NCBI RefSeq assembly: GCF_964340395.1
Contig: NC_135550.1
Span: forward strand, 3,635,001 to 3,698,100
From: Glandiceps talaboti
Taxonomy: Eukaryota; Hemichordata; Enteropneusta; Spengelidae
Direction: 5' to 3'
DNA: 63,100 bases
In this document: positions 11,170 through 25,800 of the stretch, in pieces
Numbering within the stretch: the first letter of the stretch is position 1
Layout of the letters: every line of letters starts with the position of its first letter
The notes under the pieces: model-generated
Databases searched by the model: none
Told to the model about the DNA's origin: nothing
What the model saw: the letters and a program-made list of their open reading frames with translations, nothing else
Made by a program: the position numbers and the translations under genes

Positions 11170-14100
11170 GTAAGAGACTACACATGTTACATTACACTCA
11201 GTTCAGTCACCGGGTGAAGTCCTTTTTCCTATCGCTGCAACATTATCTCTTTTGATTGTAGGCCTAAAAAATTGTTTGGTTCCGGTTACCCGACCCCACC
11301 TAGCTTTTCACTGCCAACCCTAAACGTTTTTTTTTTTTTTTACATATTCGATAAAAAAATGAAAATCGCTAAAATTACGAAGTCTCGCCAGAAATAGTGG
11401 ATGCGGAATATGACATCAACTTTAAAAGACAATATAATATTCTTCCAATCTGCAATGGCTGTACATCTGATGAGAAGAAACCAATGACACACTGTGACAG
11501 AGACCATACATACGGAAAACATAACTACCTGAAATCATGGATGTATTAGTGAGACTCTGATACATCCATGCTGAAATAGACACTCACACAAGAAAAATAA
11601 ATAAATAAAAAAAATCAACCTACCCCACCTATTCTAAAATTTAGCGTAATGGGAACCACACAATTTTTTTTTATTAGGCCTTTACCTGAGCCTCGCAATT
11701 ACCATTTCATTTCAACTCCACTTTTGTTTTAACATGGAAGTATAACCATGGAAGTATATATACTTCCATGGTTTTAACAAGGCTACCGGATACAGTGTAG
11801 ATAGTGCGATACAGTGTAGATAGTGCGATTGTAGCAAAAATGCGTCTGCCACCACAGTATTCGTCGTCTATTCATTCGAATTTCACCATGTTCAGTGAAA
11901 ACCATGGACCTTCGTCTTCCACTGATGGTCAGTCACATGATGAGAGAGATAAACAAACCGTCCTTGAACCCCAATGCCACTTTGTGTTCGCATATTAAAC
12001 TTGCCTATTGTAATTGTAAATTGGACTTGGTTCAGTGTCACCATAGACCTGACACCAAGGTGGCGGGTCTATGGTGTCACGTACCTCTTTCATCCATGTC
12101 CCTTGTGAACATTAAAGGCCAACTTTACTGTTTGCTCTGAGAATGGTGCTGAGGAGACTAGGCTGCTACTTATACTATATCACAGTGAGACTCAAAGCAC
12201 ATAGGAGAAATGGGAATATATATGATGACAGGTAGATCAAAGTTTGAGTAGCTAATGTGATTAGAGGAAAGACACTGATATATGACTACTTCATACTGGT
12301 GATAAGCAGGGAACATTACCTTCATGTTTTCAGGCACCACATACTGTTCTTCATTACTGTCCTTGGTATATCTAACATGTTAACTCATTCTCTTGTAATG
12401 CATGTCATTAGTGAACTGTGTGGATAGACACAAAGACAGAAATCCAGACAAGGTTGCCTTGATATGGGAAAAAGATGAACCTGGAATGCAGGAATTGATC
12501 ACATACAAGTAAGTCAGTTCACATATACAAGTAAAGTCTGGTCACATACATACAAGTAAGTCAGTTCACATACAAGTAAAGTCAGATCACATACAAGTAA
12601 AGTCAGATCACATATCAGTAAGTCTGGTCACATACAAGTAAAGTCAGATCACATACAAGTAAGTCAGTTCACATACAAGTAAGTCAGATCACATATAAGT
12701 AAAGTCAGATCACATATACAAGTAAAGTCTGGTCACATACAAGTAAGTCAGTTCACATATACAAGTAAAGTCTGGTCACATACATACAAGTAAGTCAGAT
12801 CACATACAAGTAAGTCAGATCACATATAAGTAAAGTCAGATCACATATAAGTAAAGTCTGGTCACATACATACAAGTAAGTCAGTTCACATACAAGTAAA
12901 GTCAGATCACATATAAGTAAAGTCAGATCACATATAAGTCAGATCACATACAAGTAAGTCAGATCACATATAAGTCAGATCACATACAAGTAAGTCAGAT
13001 CACATATAAGTCAGATCACATACAAGTAAGTCAGATCACATATAAGTAAAGTCAGTTCACATATACAAGTAAGTCAGGTCACATACAAGTAAGTCAGATC
13101 ACACAAGTAAGTCAGATCACATACAAGTAAGTCAGATCACATACAAGTAAGTCAGATCACATACAAGTAAGTCAGATCACATATACAAGTAAAGTCAGAT
13201 CACATACAAGTAAGTCAGATCACATACAAGTAAGTCAGATCACATATACAAGTAAAGTCAGATCACATACAAGTAAGTCAGATCACATACAAGTAAAGTC
13301 TGGTCACATACAAGTAAGTCAGATCACATATACAAGTAAAGTCTGGTCACATACAAGTAAGTCAGATCACATACAAGTAAAGTCAGATCACATACAAGTA
13401 AGTCAGTTCACATGCATACAAGTAAGTCAGATCACATACAAGTAAAGTCAGATCACATACAAGTAAAGTCAGATCACATACAAGTAAAGTCAGATCACAT
13501 ACAAGTAAAGTCAGATCACATACAAGTAAAGTCTGGTCACATACAAGTAAAGTCTGGTCACATACAAGTAAAGTCTGGTCACATACAAGTAAAGTCAGAT
13601 CACATACAAGTAAAGTCAGGTCACATGCAAGTAAAGTCAGATCACATACAAGTAAAGTCAGATCACATACAAGTAAAGTCAGATCACATACAAGTAAAGT
13701 CTGGTCACATATAAGTAAAGTCTGGTCACATACAAGTAAAGTCAGATCACATACAAGTAAAGCCAGATCACATATACAAGTAAAGTCTGGTCACATATAA
13801 GTCAGATCACATACAAGTAAGTCAGATCACATATAAGTCAGATCACATACAAGTAAGTCAGATCACATATAAGTAAAGTCAGTTCACATATACAAGTAAG
13901 TCAGGTCACATACAAGTAAGTCAGATCACACAAGTAAGTCAGATCACATACAAGTAAGTCAGATCACATACAAGTAAAGTCAGATCACATACAAGTAAGT
14001 CAGATCACATACAAGTAAGTCAGATCACATATACAAGTAAAGTCAGATCACATACAAGTAAGTCAGATCACATACAAGTAAAGTCTGGTCACATACAAGT

Positions 14101-16652
14101 AAGTCAGATCACATATACAAGTAAAGTCAGATCACATACAAGTAAGTCAGATCACATACAAGTAAAGTCAGATCACATACAAGTAAGTCAGTTCACATAT
14201 ACAAGTAAAGTCTGGTCACATATAAGTAAAGTCTGGTCACATACAAGTAAAGTCAGATCACATACAAGTAAAGTCAGATCACATACAAGTAAGTCAGTTC
14301 ACATATACAAGTAAGTCAGATCACATACAAGTAAAGTCAGATCACATACAAGTAAAGTCAGATCACATACAAGTAAAGTCAGATCACATACAAGTAAAGT
14401 CAGATCACATACAAGTAAAGTCTGGTCACATACAAGTAAAGTCTGGTCACATACAAGTAAAGTCTGGTCACATACAAGTAAAGTCAGATCACATACAAGT
14501 AAAGTCAGGTCACATGCAAGTAAAGTCAGATCACATACAAGTAAAGTCAGATCACATACAAGTAAAGTCAGATCACATACAAGTAAAGTCTGGTCACATA
14601 TAAGTAAAGTCTGGTCACATACAAGTAAAGTCAGATCACATACAAGTAAAGCCAGATCACATATACAAGTAAAGTCTGGTCACATATAAGTAAAGTCTGG
14701 TCACATACAAGTAAAGTCAGATCACATACAAGTAAAGTCAGATCACATATACAAGTAAAGTCTGGTCACATATAAGTAAAGTCTGGTCACATACAAGTAA
14801 AGTCAGGTCACATGCAAGTAAAGTCAGATCACATATACAAGTAAAGTCTGGTCACATACAAGTAAAGTCTGGTCACATACAAGTAAAGTCAGATCAAATA
14901 CAAGTAAAGTCAGGTCACATACAAGTAAAGTCAGATCACATACAAGTAAAGTCTGGTCACATACAAGTAAAGTCAGGTCACATACAAGTAAAGTCAGATC
15001 AAATACAAGTAAAGTCAGGTCACATACAAGTAAAGTCAGATCACATATACAAGTAAAGTCTGGTCACATACAAGTAAAGTCAGATCACATACAAGTAAAG
15101 TCAGATCACATACAAGTAAAGTCTGGTCACATACAAGTAAAGTCAGATCACATACAAGTAAAGTCAGATCACATATACAAGTAAAGTCTGGTCACATATA
15201 AGTAAAGTCTGGTCACATACAAGTAAAGTCAGATCACATACAAGTAAAGTCTGGTCACATACAAGTAAAGTCAGATCAAATACAAGTAAAGTCAGGTCAC
15301 ATACAAGTAAAGTCAGATCACATACAAGTAAAGTCTGGTCACATACAAGTAAAGTCAGGTCACATACAAGTAAAGTCAGATCAAATACAAGTAAAGTCAG
15401 ATCACATACAAGTAAAGTCTGGTCACATATCAGTAAGTCAGATCACATATAAGTAAAGTCAGATCACATACAAGTAAAGTCAGATCACATATCAGTAAGT
15501 CAGATCACATATAAGTAAAGTCAGATCACTTATACAAGTAAGTCAGATCACATATAAGTAAAGTCAGATCACATATACAAGTAAGTCAGATCACATATAC
15601 ACTTAAGTCAGGTCACATATACACATAAGTCAGATCACATACACGTAAGTCGGGTCACATATACACGTATGTCAGGTCACATATACGTAAGTCAGATCAC
15701 ATACATGTAAGTCAGGTCACATATACATGTAAGTCAGGTCACATACAAGTAAGTCAGGTCACATATACAAGTAAGTCAGGTCACATATACACATAAGTCA
15801 GGTCACATATACGTAAGTCAGGTCACATATACATGTAAGTCAGATCACATATACACTTAAGTCAGGTCACATATACACATAAGTCAGATCACATACACGT
15901 AAGTCGGGTCACATATACACGTATGTCAGGTCACATATACGTAAGTCAGATCACATACATGTAAGTCAGGTCACATATACACGTAAGTCAGGTCACATAT
16001 ACACATAAGTCAGGTCACATATACAAGTAAGTCGGGTCACATATACACGTAAGTCAGGTCACATATACACGTAAGTCAGGTCACAACACGTAAGTCAGGT
16101 CACATATACACGTAAGTCAGGTCACATATACAAGTAAGTCAGGTCATATATACGTAAGTGAGGTCACATGATTAAATCTGTAAGTTCCATTCATTAGATA
16201 AATTAATTTTCTAGAAAGAAAGTAAAAGATTGTCCCAAAGTTTCACATTTACATTTGTGATGTGATATCATTTATGACATCTATCAATGTTTTGACTTTT
16301 TAGACAATTGTATGAAATGATGAACCAATTTGCTAATCTTCTAAAGAATCACAACGTGAAAAGAGGAGATCGTGTGTGTCTTTATATGCCAGTATCACCT
16401 ATCGCTGTAGCTGCCATGTTGGCATGTGCACGTATTGGAGCTGTTCACAGGCAAGTTTATAACAATATTGTATAACATTAACATTTAACTTACATATACA
16501 TGTTTACGAGAATATTCTGGTTCTAAGAATATCAGCTGAGACTAAGTGAATTGTATTTATATCAGAAAAAGAAGCTTTAATAAATTAATGTCAGACCAAT
16601 TCATATCCGCATAACCCAATGTAAATAGATTAGGTGAATGTGAAATGATGGT

Positions 16653-16693
<41 letters not shown>

Positions 16694-16724
16694 GTCTGCC
16701 TGTTTGCCTGCCTGCCTGCCTGCC

Positions 16725-16801
<77 letters not shown>

Positions 16802-16816
16802 GTTTACCTTCCTGCC

Positions 16817-16875
<59 letters not shown>

Positions 16876-19800
16876 GCCTGTGTGCCTGTTTGCACAGTGC
16901 ACCATTTGATCACTATTATGTATGATTGCTAGATCAGTTTCTTATGAAAATGTAATTCGCAAAAGTAATTTCATTGTAGTATTGAATCCTAATTATTCCA
17001 GTTGGTTATTTAGTATAATATTGAGTGTGCTATTGGCAGTACATTGTAGTTCTATCTAACATTGCATTATGTTTCTTTTCAGTGTTGTATTTGCTGGTTT
17101 TAGTGCTGAGGCCTTAGCTAGTAGAATTCGTGATGGTGAGTAAACAACTACATGAAAATGTCAAAACTGCAGTCTGTGCTTTGAGTGTAATGACCTTTGA
17201 ACCGTATATGTCTTCATTATTGCAATTGTTATTTTGTTTAATATTTGTTTAATATATGCAATTGTTTAATATGTGCACCCCAGAGTAATAGTGTGTCACA
17301 GACCTTACTATTAAAAACTGATGGCAAAGTCTTTGTCATAAATTTGAAAAACAAGATGAAAATGGTGGCTTGGGAAATATAAAAGTGATTTATTGTTAAT
17401 GTTAAAGTCTGCTCCTACAGCTGTTGGTTCTGTCACTTTGTGTAGGATTAAACATCTCCATTGTGTGAAATGTCAATATAACAAAAGGCTCTCTGAAAGG
17501 TTACAGTATTTTAGTCATATTTCACTGTCTTACTCTAAGACTTTCAATCACCATATTCAGTACAAATTGCCAAAATAAAGTAAGTGAGATTGTAAATTTA
17601 AAGTAAAATGCACATTTTCCATCTGTCAGCACAAATATCCAAATATTCCATGACCAGAACTAACAACTATACTGTGTTTAATTTTGATATATTTTGGTTT
17701 TATTTCACATTTTCTGTTTAAAGTGGCCAGCAATATGGATGAGGATTGGGAATTTATTTTGGATAAATTTCTAATTTACAAAACAATTTTATCATGGCTC
17801 CAGATGTGAAACAACATAGACCAAGTCTGTGTTTGTGACTCAATACATTGCAAAAATAAAAAAAAAGTGTAAAAAGTTTGTTATTGTACATACAATAAAA
17901 AATATTTGGCATATTTATTAATCTTCTGCAATTTATTGAATTACAAACAAGGAATTGGCATATTTTTTGTTTCACATTAATTTTTAGCACAACTCAAACT
18001 AATAAATGTCAGTAGTGTTATAGGCATGGTGCAGTGTCTGCCTGTCTCTCTGTCTGTCTGTCTGTCTGTCTCTCTGTCTGTCTGTCTGTCTGAACGACTT
18101 AGACCCAAAAACCTCCAGATCGATTGCCTTGATATTTGATTGGGACATTACTTTTGGTGTCTAGTTGGGAAATTGTTCAAAGCAAAATGATTGCATCACA
18201 GGTAAATGATTTGGGTCAAAAATGTCATTTTTGGTCAGAAAACTTAAACTCAAAAACTAATGAGCAGATTGGTCTTAAATTTGGTGGGAATGTTCTTCAG
18301 GGTGTATAGATTAAGAATTGTTCATGACCTGATAATTCCTTCGGTAATATGCAAATTAGAGCTTAAAATGTGTCTTTTTGGGCAGAAACTTTTAATTCCA
18401 AAGTACTCAGCATATTTGGCTGAAATTTAATGGGGATACATCTCAGGGTGTATAGATGAAGACATATTAAGTATATAATGATCTCATCAGTGATATCCAA
18501 ATTAGACGTAAAATTGTGAATTTGGTCAAAAAAACTTATCTCAAAAAGTAATTGGTCAGTGAGACTGAAATTTGGTGAGATGTTTCTAGAAGTGTCATTC
18601 ACAATTGGTCCTAGCAACCATGACCACCACGCGCTTAGCTACAACCAAATGCCAGTATATTTTGCTAAAATAATAACATCATCTGATAGGCAAGTGAGTA
18701 AACGTTCAAAAAATGTATGCAAATATCCTAGCAACCTGATTTTGACACCATAAATAAACTTTTTCTTTCAGTGTTTAAAAAAATGTTCAGATAACACATG
18801 GCTGATAATTTCATAGTAGGCCACTATTAAAATCTACTACCTATCTACCTATCTACCTATCTACCTATCTACTTTAGCATTTTGAAGTCATATTATTGGA
18901 GCAGTGTATATATTATATAGTTTTGGTCCACAGCACTACAACAATTATACTCAAAAAAAGTGAACATGTTACTATTTTTATCAGTAGAGTTTATTCATAA
19001 AAATATTATTGTTAATAGACTGAAAAGGCATTAGGAACAGCTGTCTGACAGTTGTCTGACACTATATGATATCTAAACACTTGATACCTACACCTGACCT
19101 GATGCTAATCTGTGAACAAGGTGAACTGAAAGCTAATCAGTGTCTTTAGAGTGTAGGTGTAGGTGTAGAAATAAGTTTTGTTGAGACCATTCAGTTTTCT
19201 TGTTTGTTTTTGGCAAACTAAATGTTGTATTTATTCAGATAATTTAGATACTGTAGTGATAGTTTTACTATACAGCTGTATGGGTGATATAACAGAAATT
19301 ATATTATAGCATTACCAATTCCAGTGAATTTTGTGACGTCATCGCCGTACATTATTACTGATAATGTACTCCGTTATTGGGCATCGCGGCCCCGGAACGA
19401 GCATAACAATACAAGCTTATTTGTTCTGTTTCTTCATACGACTAGGTATCTTTTCGAAATGTATGTTGTTACTTATGATTGCCATTTCCACTGTGTAAAA
19501 ATACAACGCATTCATGAAACAAATTTGTGTTCACAGCAGTTCATTGAAGTGTATATGTGTGTGTACGTGTACGTACGTGTGTCGCTATGATTAGTATTCA
19601 GCTTCCGGGCCGAAACATGGCAGACGATGTTCAGCGCTGTGTATATTATACGTTGTTTTGTGTTTCTCAGTCTACAAATTCACTGGAATTGGCAAAACTA
19701 TAAAATAATAACAATAATGTATGCCCTCCCAGTCCATAATGGACTCGAGCAAACTTTGCACTCCATAATGGGCTCGGCTGTCGCCTCGCCCATTATGTCG

Positions 19801-22800
19801 TTCAAAGTTTGCTTTCGTCCATTATGGGCTGGGAGGGCGTACATTATTGTTTAAATAAGACTAAGCTCAGAATTATTATACAAAAAAATATGGATTTTAA
19901 AGTTCCCATGCTTATTAATGGATTTAAAAAATAATAATACATAATTATGATAATTAAATTTGTATCTTGACAGCGCAAGCAGAAGTTGTCATAACAACGG
20001 ACCAAGCTGTCAGAGGTGCAAAGGTTATTGACCTGAAGGAAACAGTTGACAAAGCTGTTGCTACTTGTCCCTCTATCAAGAAAGTCTTTGTTTCAAAGAG
20101 AACTGGTGCTAATGTTCCCATGGGAAATTTAGATATACCCCTAGAAGAGGTAGGTTTAGTTACATCTACATGGTCAGCAACACAAATCTAGATATACCCC
20201 TAGAAGAGGTAGGTTTAGTTACATCTACATGGTCAATAATTCAAATCTAGATATACCCCTAGAAGAGGTAAGTTAGTTACATCTACATGGTCAATAATTC
20301 AAATCTAGATATACCCCTAGAAGAGGTAGGTTAGTTACATCTACATGGTCAATAATTCTAATCTAGATATACCCCTAGAAGAGGTAGGTTTAGTTACATC
20401 TACATGGTCAATAATTCTAATCTAGATATACCCCTAGAAGAGGTAAGTTAGTTACATCTACATGGTCAATAATTCAAATCTAGATATACCCCTAGAAGAG
20501 GTAGGTTAGTTACATCTACATGGTCAATAATTCTAATCTAGATATACCCCTAGAAGAGGTAGGTTTAGTTACATCTACATGGTCAATAATTCTAATCTAG
20601 ATATACCCCTAGAAGAGGTAGGTTAGTTACATCTACATGGTCAATAATTCTAATCTAGATATACCCCTAGAAGAGGTAAGTATAAGGTTAGATGGGTAGA
20701 TATATTACATCCATATGGTTGAGAGAACTGAATAAAGTTCCTTTTATGCAATAAATACTAATCACTTTCTTTGCATAGATAACAAAAATGTAGTTTCGAA
20801 AGTCACAACTCGACTCCAAGACAAAACAATCAACCCATCTATGATGACACCAGACTTTAATTGTACACTTTACAAAGAGTGAGTTTGGTACTAATATTTT
20901 ACACCAAATGTGAATGTTGCCCAGAGAAAACTTGGTTTTGACATGCAACTTCAGTGATTCAGGACCACAAATCTTGTATTTAATTTTATTTCTTACAAAC
21001 ACAGGAGCTGTCAAAACAGTCCAAAGAGTGTGAACCAGAAATTATGAACAGTGAAGATATGTTGTTTATGTTGTATACATCAGGAAGTACTGGAAAACCC
21101 AAAGGTTTGGTACATTCACAGGCAGGCTATCTACTGTATGCAGCATTCACACACCAGGTACAGTAATAGGCATATGACGTGTGTCACTTGAGTCATGTCA
21201 AACTATCACCAATTTCAACTCAAATTTTAACTGATAGTTGGAATAATGAAAATCAGAATATTCATTTCCTAGATTCAAATTTGTCCAGTCAGTCAAGTAT
21301 CTGGAAAGTGAACTGTGTAAACAATACATGCAGCTTTCTATTTCATTATTAGCACCAAGAGTTAAAGTTCAAACACATTTTATCATTATCGTAGTGACAG
21401 TATGACAAAGATACTGTGTGATTGAACTGTATTGATCTTGTCCCCAGGCACCAACAAGATGCAAATTTCCATGATGCATGTGAACTAGCTTGTAAGCTTT
21501 AGTTTCTTGATGATAAAGGAGTTATTTGTATTTTCTTCTGCAATATACTCACTGGACAGACAGTATTTGATTACCAAGAAGGTGATGTGTATGCATGTGT
21601 AGCAGATATAGGCTGGATAACTGGGCATTCCTATGTAGTATATGGACCTCTTGCCAATGGTGCTACAACAGTTTTATTTGAAAGTGTACCAACATACCCA
21701 GATCCAAGTAAGTTAGTTTACTGAATATTGAAAGTGTACCAACATACCCAGATCCAAGTAAGTTAGTTTACTGAATATTGAAAGTGTACCAACATACCCA
21801 GATCCAAGTAAGTTAGTTTACTGAATATTGAAAGTGTACCAACATACCCAGATCCAAGTAAGTTAGTTTACTGAATATTGAAAGTGTACCAACATACCCA
21901 GATCCAAGTAAGTTAGTTTACTGAATATTGAAAGTGTACCAACATACCCAGATCCAAGTAAGTTAGTTTACTGAATATTGAAAGTGTACCAACATACCCA
22001 GATCCAAGTAAGTTTACTGAATTAACACATACAATCCATAAACCTAGGATTCACTCTAAGGCACATTAATCTACTGGATGCCGATGTGAATTTGATGCAG
22101 GGTACAATGTACCAGATACCAATGTGAATCTGATGCAGGGTACTATCTAGTAGATATCGATGTGAATTGGATGCAAAAAATAAAGTACTTGTATGTGTTA
22201 GAAGTGTGGTGATACCATACCTAGATGTGTACGCTCCATTATCCCCCAAAACACAGTTACATGTATACTCATTCTGGGCTGGCACTGTTTGTTCTTTTTT
22301 GACAATTTTAAAATTAGATATCTTATTTCCATCTCTATTGTACCATTATCTATGTTTGCATTGATTTGCTGGTTGAAGATTGCAGTGTTGATAAAGGTCT
22401 TGTTGATGTCCAAACCTTTCAAATATATTAGATCTTAAATATTCAAACTTAATAAATCACATAAAAGATTTCTTGCATATGAAGTAACAAAACTGTAGCC
22501 TTAGACTTTGATTTGTTGATGTATCTAAGTGATTGAAAGTACTTCGATTTGTTGATGTATCTAAGTGATTGAAAGTACTTTGATTTATTGATGTATCTAA
22601 GTGATTGAAAGTACTTTGATTTGTTGATGTATCTAAGTGATTGAAAGTACTTGTATAGTAAAGTGTGATTTATTAGAAACAACTGTCATTAGACAAATGA
22701 CACACAAATAGAATAATTGACAGAAAACATGGTGTTTTGTAGGTCGGTATTGGGAAATGGTTCAAAGGTTAAAGGTCAACCAGATATACTGTGCTCCTAC

Positions 22801-25800
22801 TGCCATAAGGTTACTACTAAAGTATGGTGATAAGTTTGTAACTCGATATGACAGGTCATCCTTGAGAACTATAGGGTCAGGTGAGTGAATTCTATCAAAG
22901 TTCACATACATAGTTATCTCCTGGCCTACAAAATGGGACTATAACTCATTCTATAAATGTATGTGAGAATTGTTGATAAAAGAGTGACTACTTCATAGTG
23001 GGATTCAATGTCAATGCTTTATTAGATGAATATATATATATATATGGATGTATTTATACGTTCCTATCACTGTGGGATTGATACCCTGTATTATATATAT
23101 TGAAATACAGCAGAAAGAACAAACGTTTGAATCTAAGCCAATACAGATACAGTAATTTGACATTCAGTCACTAATAACAAGGTTCTTGAACACAATAACT
23201 TGATACTTCAAATTTAGAAGTGGAAATTGTAGAAATACAGGCAATGCTATGTGTTCATTTTTAAAACAGAATTGTAACAAGTAATGGTGACTTATACAAG
23301 TAGCTGTCAGTATTCTGACGTGGTATTTACCTGTATCTATGTACAAGTTGGATACCTGTCAATTGCAACCATAAATATCAGAGGTGAAAAAGCAGAAAGT
23401 ATAGTCGGTCAATATTTGAACACTTTCCAATAGAATGAGTCATGTTACTTACTGACAATTATAAATTGTGTTTTATCGACAGTTGGTGAACCTCTGAACC
23501 ACGAAGCTTGGCAATGGTACTATGATGTAGTGGGTGAAAAACGATGTACGCTGGTGGACACTTGGTGGCAGACAGGTACAGTGTAGAAAAAGTTGATAGA
23601 GAAAAATTAGTGAATGATATGAGATGCACACCAGTGGCAGACAGCTGGGGAATTATGTAGGAATAAGTACTCTAGAGAGAACATTTTAAATGACTTGAAA
23701 ACAAGATAGGTAGTAATTTTACACTTTGAGTATAGTTAGAAAGTTGTGGATGATATAATGTGGTGTACTGACACTTAGTGGTAGACAGGCACAGTATCAA
23801 TAGAGAGAATGTCCTGAATAATATGAGAAGGATGTACATTGGTTGACACTTGACTTGGTGGCAGACAGGTATAGAAGTCTGTAGAAATGGTAGTGGAAAT
23901 TTCTACACACATAGTCAAAAACATGTCTTGAAAGTGCATATAAATCTCACATTTTTGCTGATGTCTCATTAGGATCGTCAGGGGGGGGGGGATTAATTTG
24001 GGATTTACTTCTAAGAAATCTTTTGACTGTGAGTAGAAATTTTCATTACTATTAAAGTATGAACCCAGTGTCCATGAATATTATGAGATTCTCTCAGGTA
24101 GAATAGTTAGAGAAAAAATGTATGAGTGATATGGAAGCAATATCCACTTATGGACACTTGGTGGCAGACATGTAAAAGTAATCAAAGAGAAATTTGTGAA
24201 TATGTGAAATTTTCAATGCTGGAACAGAATGTGAAGAAATGTTAACAATGTCAACTATTTTGATATATTTGTGTAGAAACTGGTGGTATTTTGATTTCAC
24301 CAAGACCTTCAGAACCTGATGGTGAACTACAGCTTGGCCCAATGAGACCATTGCCAGGAATTCAACCTGCTTTGATGCATGACATGGTTAGTAATGTCAC
24401 CTAGCAACCATAGACGATATTAGCAACCACATGTAACTACCAACAAACTTTAGTATTATTATTACCTTATCCTGGGTATATCATAGTTGCATCAAAGTGT
24501 CATGGGGGTTGTGTGACAGTTATATTGACAATGCTGAGACTTAGGACTCAGAATTCAAAAGTCATCAAACATATTCATGTTATGAATATTCACCCAAAAT
24601 ATCACATTTCTTTATGTTTTCCAACCTTTATTGCATTAGTATATAATTCTTGTCCAGGGGAGGATTAGGTTATGTATGACCTTTGACCTTGTGAAGATTT
24701 ACTAGGTCAAAGTTCAAACTTTGTCTCACACTTGCCACATGTACTTATTGAATTTGTAGTTTTTGTACCATGCTCACTATTGTATATTCTTTTATAATGT
24801 AACAGAGTCATTCTATCTTGTAACAGTATAATATTTATCTTTCTCTTTTATCTGTTCAATCATGTCCATGGATTTGTAATGCTGTAAATATTCACAGGAA
24901 AAGGTAACTATAGTAATTTTAATGATATGTATCTTAGTGTATGATTGCATAGAAAGTTGTAGCCAGCATTCTAACTGCTTTGCCAAATATTTGCAAATAC
25001 CAAAAATAGCAAGATTTAATATGTGCATGTAACTTCCAAAGCCCAGCTCATGATATCAATCACTTTCATTTCTCCATCTGTAAGGTTTTCTCTAAAGTGG
25101 GCAGTATCAGAAAATAGCTAGAATTAAAAACAATCAATACTCTTTAACACCCTCACAAAATAGACTGTGATTTGCTTCTGTGTGAATTTGACAGTGTCAT
25201 AAAACTTGCCTAACTAAGTTTATCTTTGATAAATTGCAGCATCATGAATTACCTGGTAATGATGTATACGGTGCCCTATGTATCCGTCAGCCATGGCCTG
25301 GTATAGCAACAACTATATATGGTGATCATCAAAGATACATTGATACATACTTTGCACCATATCAAGGTAAATTACAAGTTGGCTAGTTCATTTGGATTGG
25401 CTCAGTAGTTGGAATGGATTCCTTTTCTTCAAAGTGACAATTCAACCAAATTTCACAGAAAACATTTCAAGATTTATATATGTATGTGAACCAGATCTTC
25501 CTTGAAGGATCAATTTGCAACAAAATTGTTGATGAAAACTTCTGTTAAGTGAAATGTTAGGCTTCTATGCATGCATATCAATGTGGCACAATGGCAAGTA
25601 ACAGTTGAACGCAGACTAAGTGTACAAGATATAACTTTGATTGTATTGTGTGGTCAAAATTATAAACCTCAAATACATGTTTATATATTTTACATGTTTC
25701 TTTATGTATCATGTATGTTTCTCAGTATAATTGCCATTCAGCTGTCAAAATTTCAAACATCCATCACAAACCATGATATGTTTACATGATTGTTTGGAGA

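Noticed and set aside
11161-11215. Second copy of ACSS1 exon 1 donor (AGTCACCGG|GTGAAG) about 46 bases downstream
   Set aside because: Similarity covers only about ten bases. It is too weak to add to the donor-duplication cases.
13412-13714. 100-codon repetitive ORF
   Set aside because: Part of the exon 2 donor array where the unit is 21 bp and thus in frame; it has no coding role.
16557-16932. Cys/Leu/Val-rich and Gln/Thr/Asp/Arg-rich ORFs
   Set aside because: They are translations of a (TCTG)n microsatellite.
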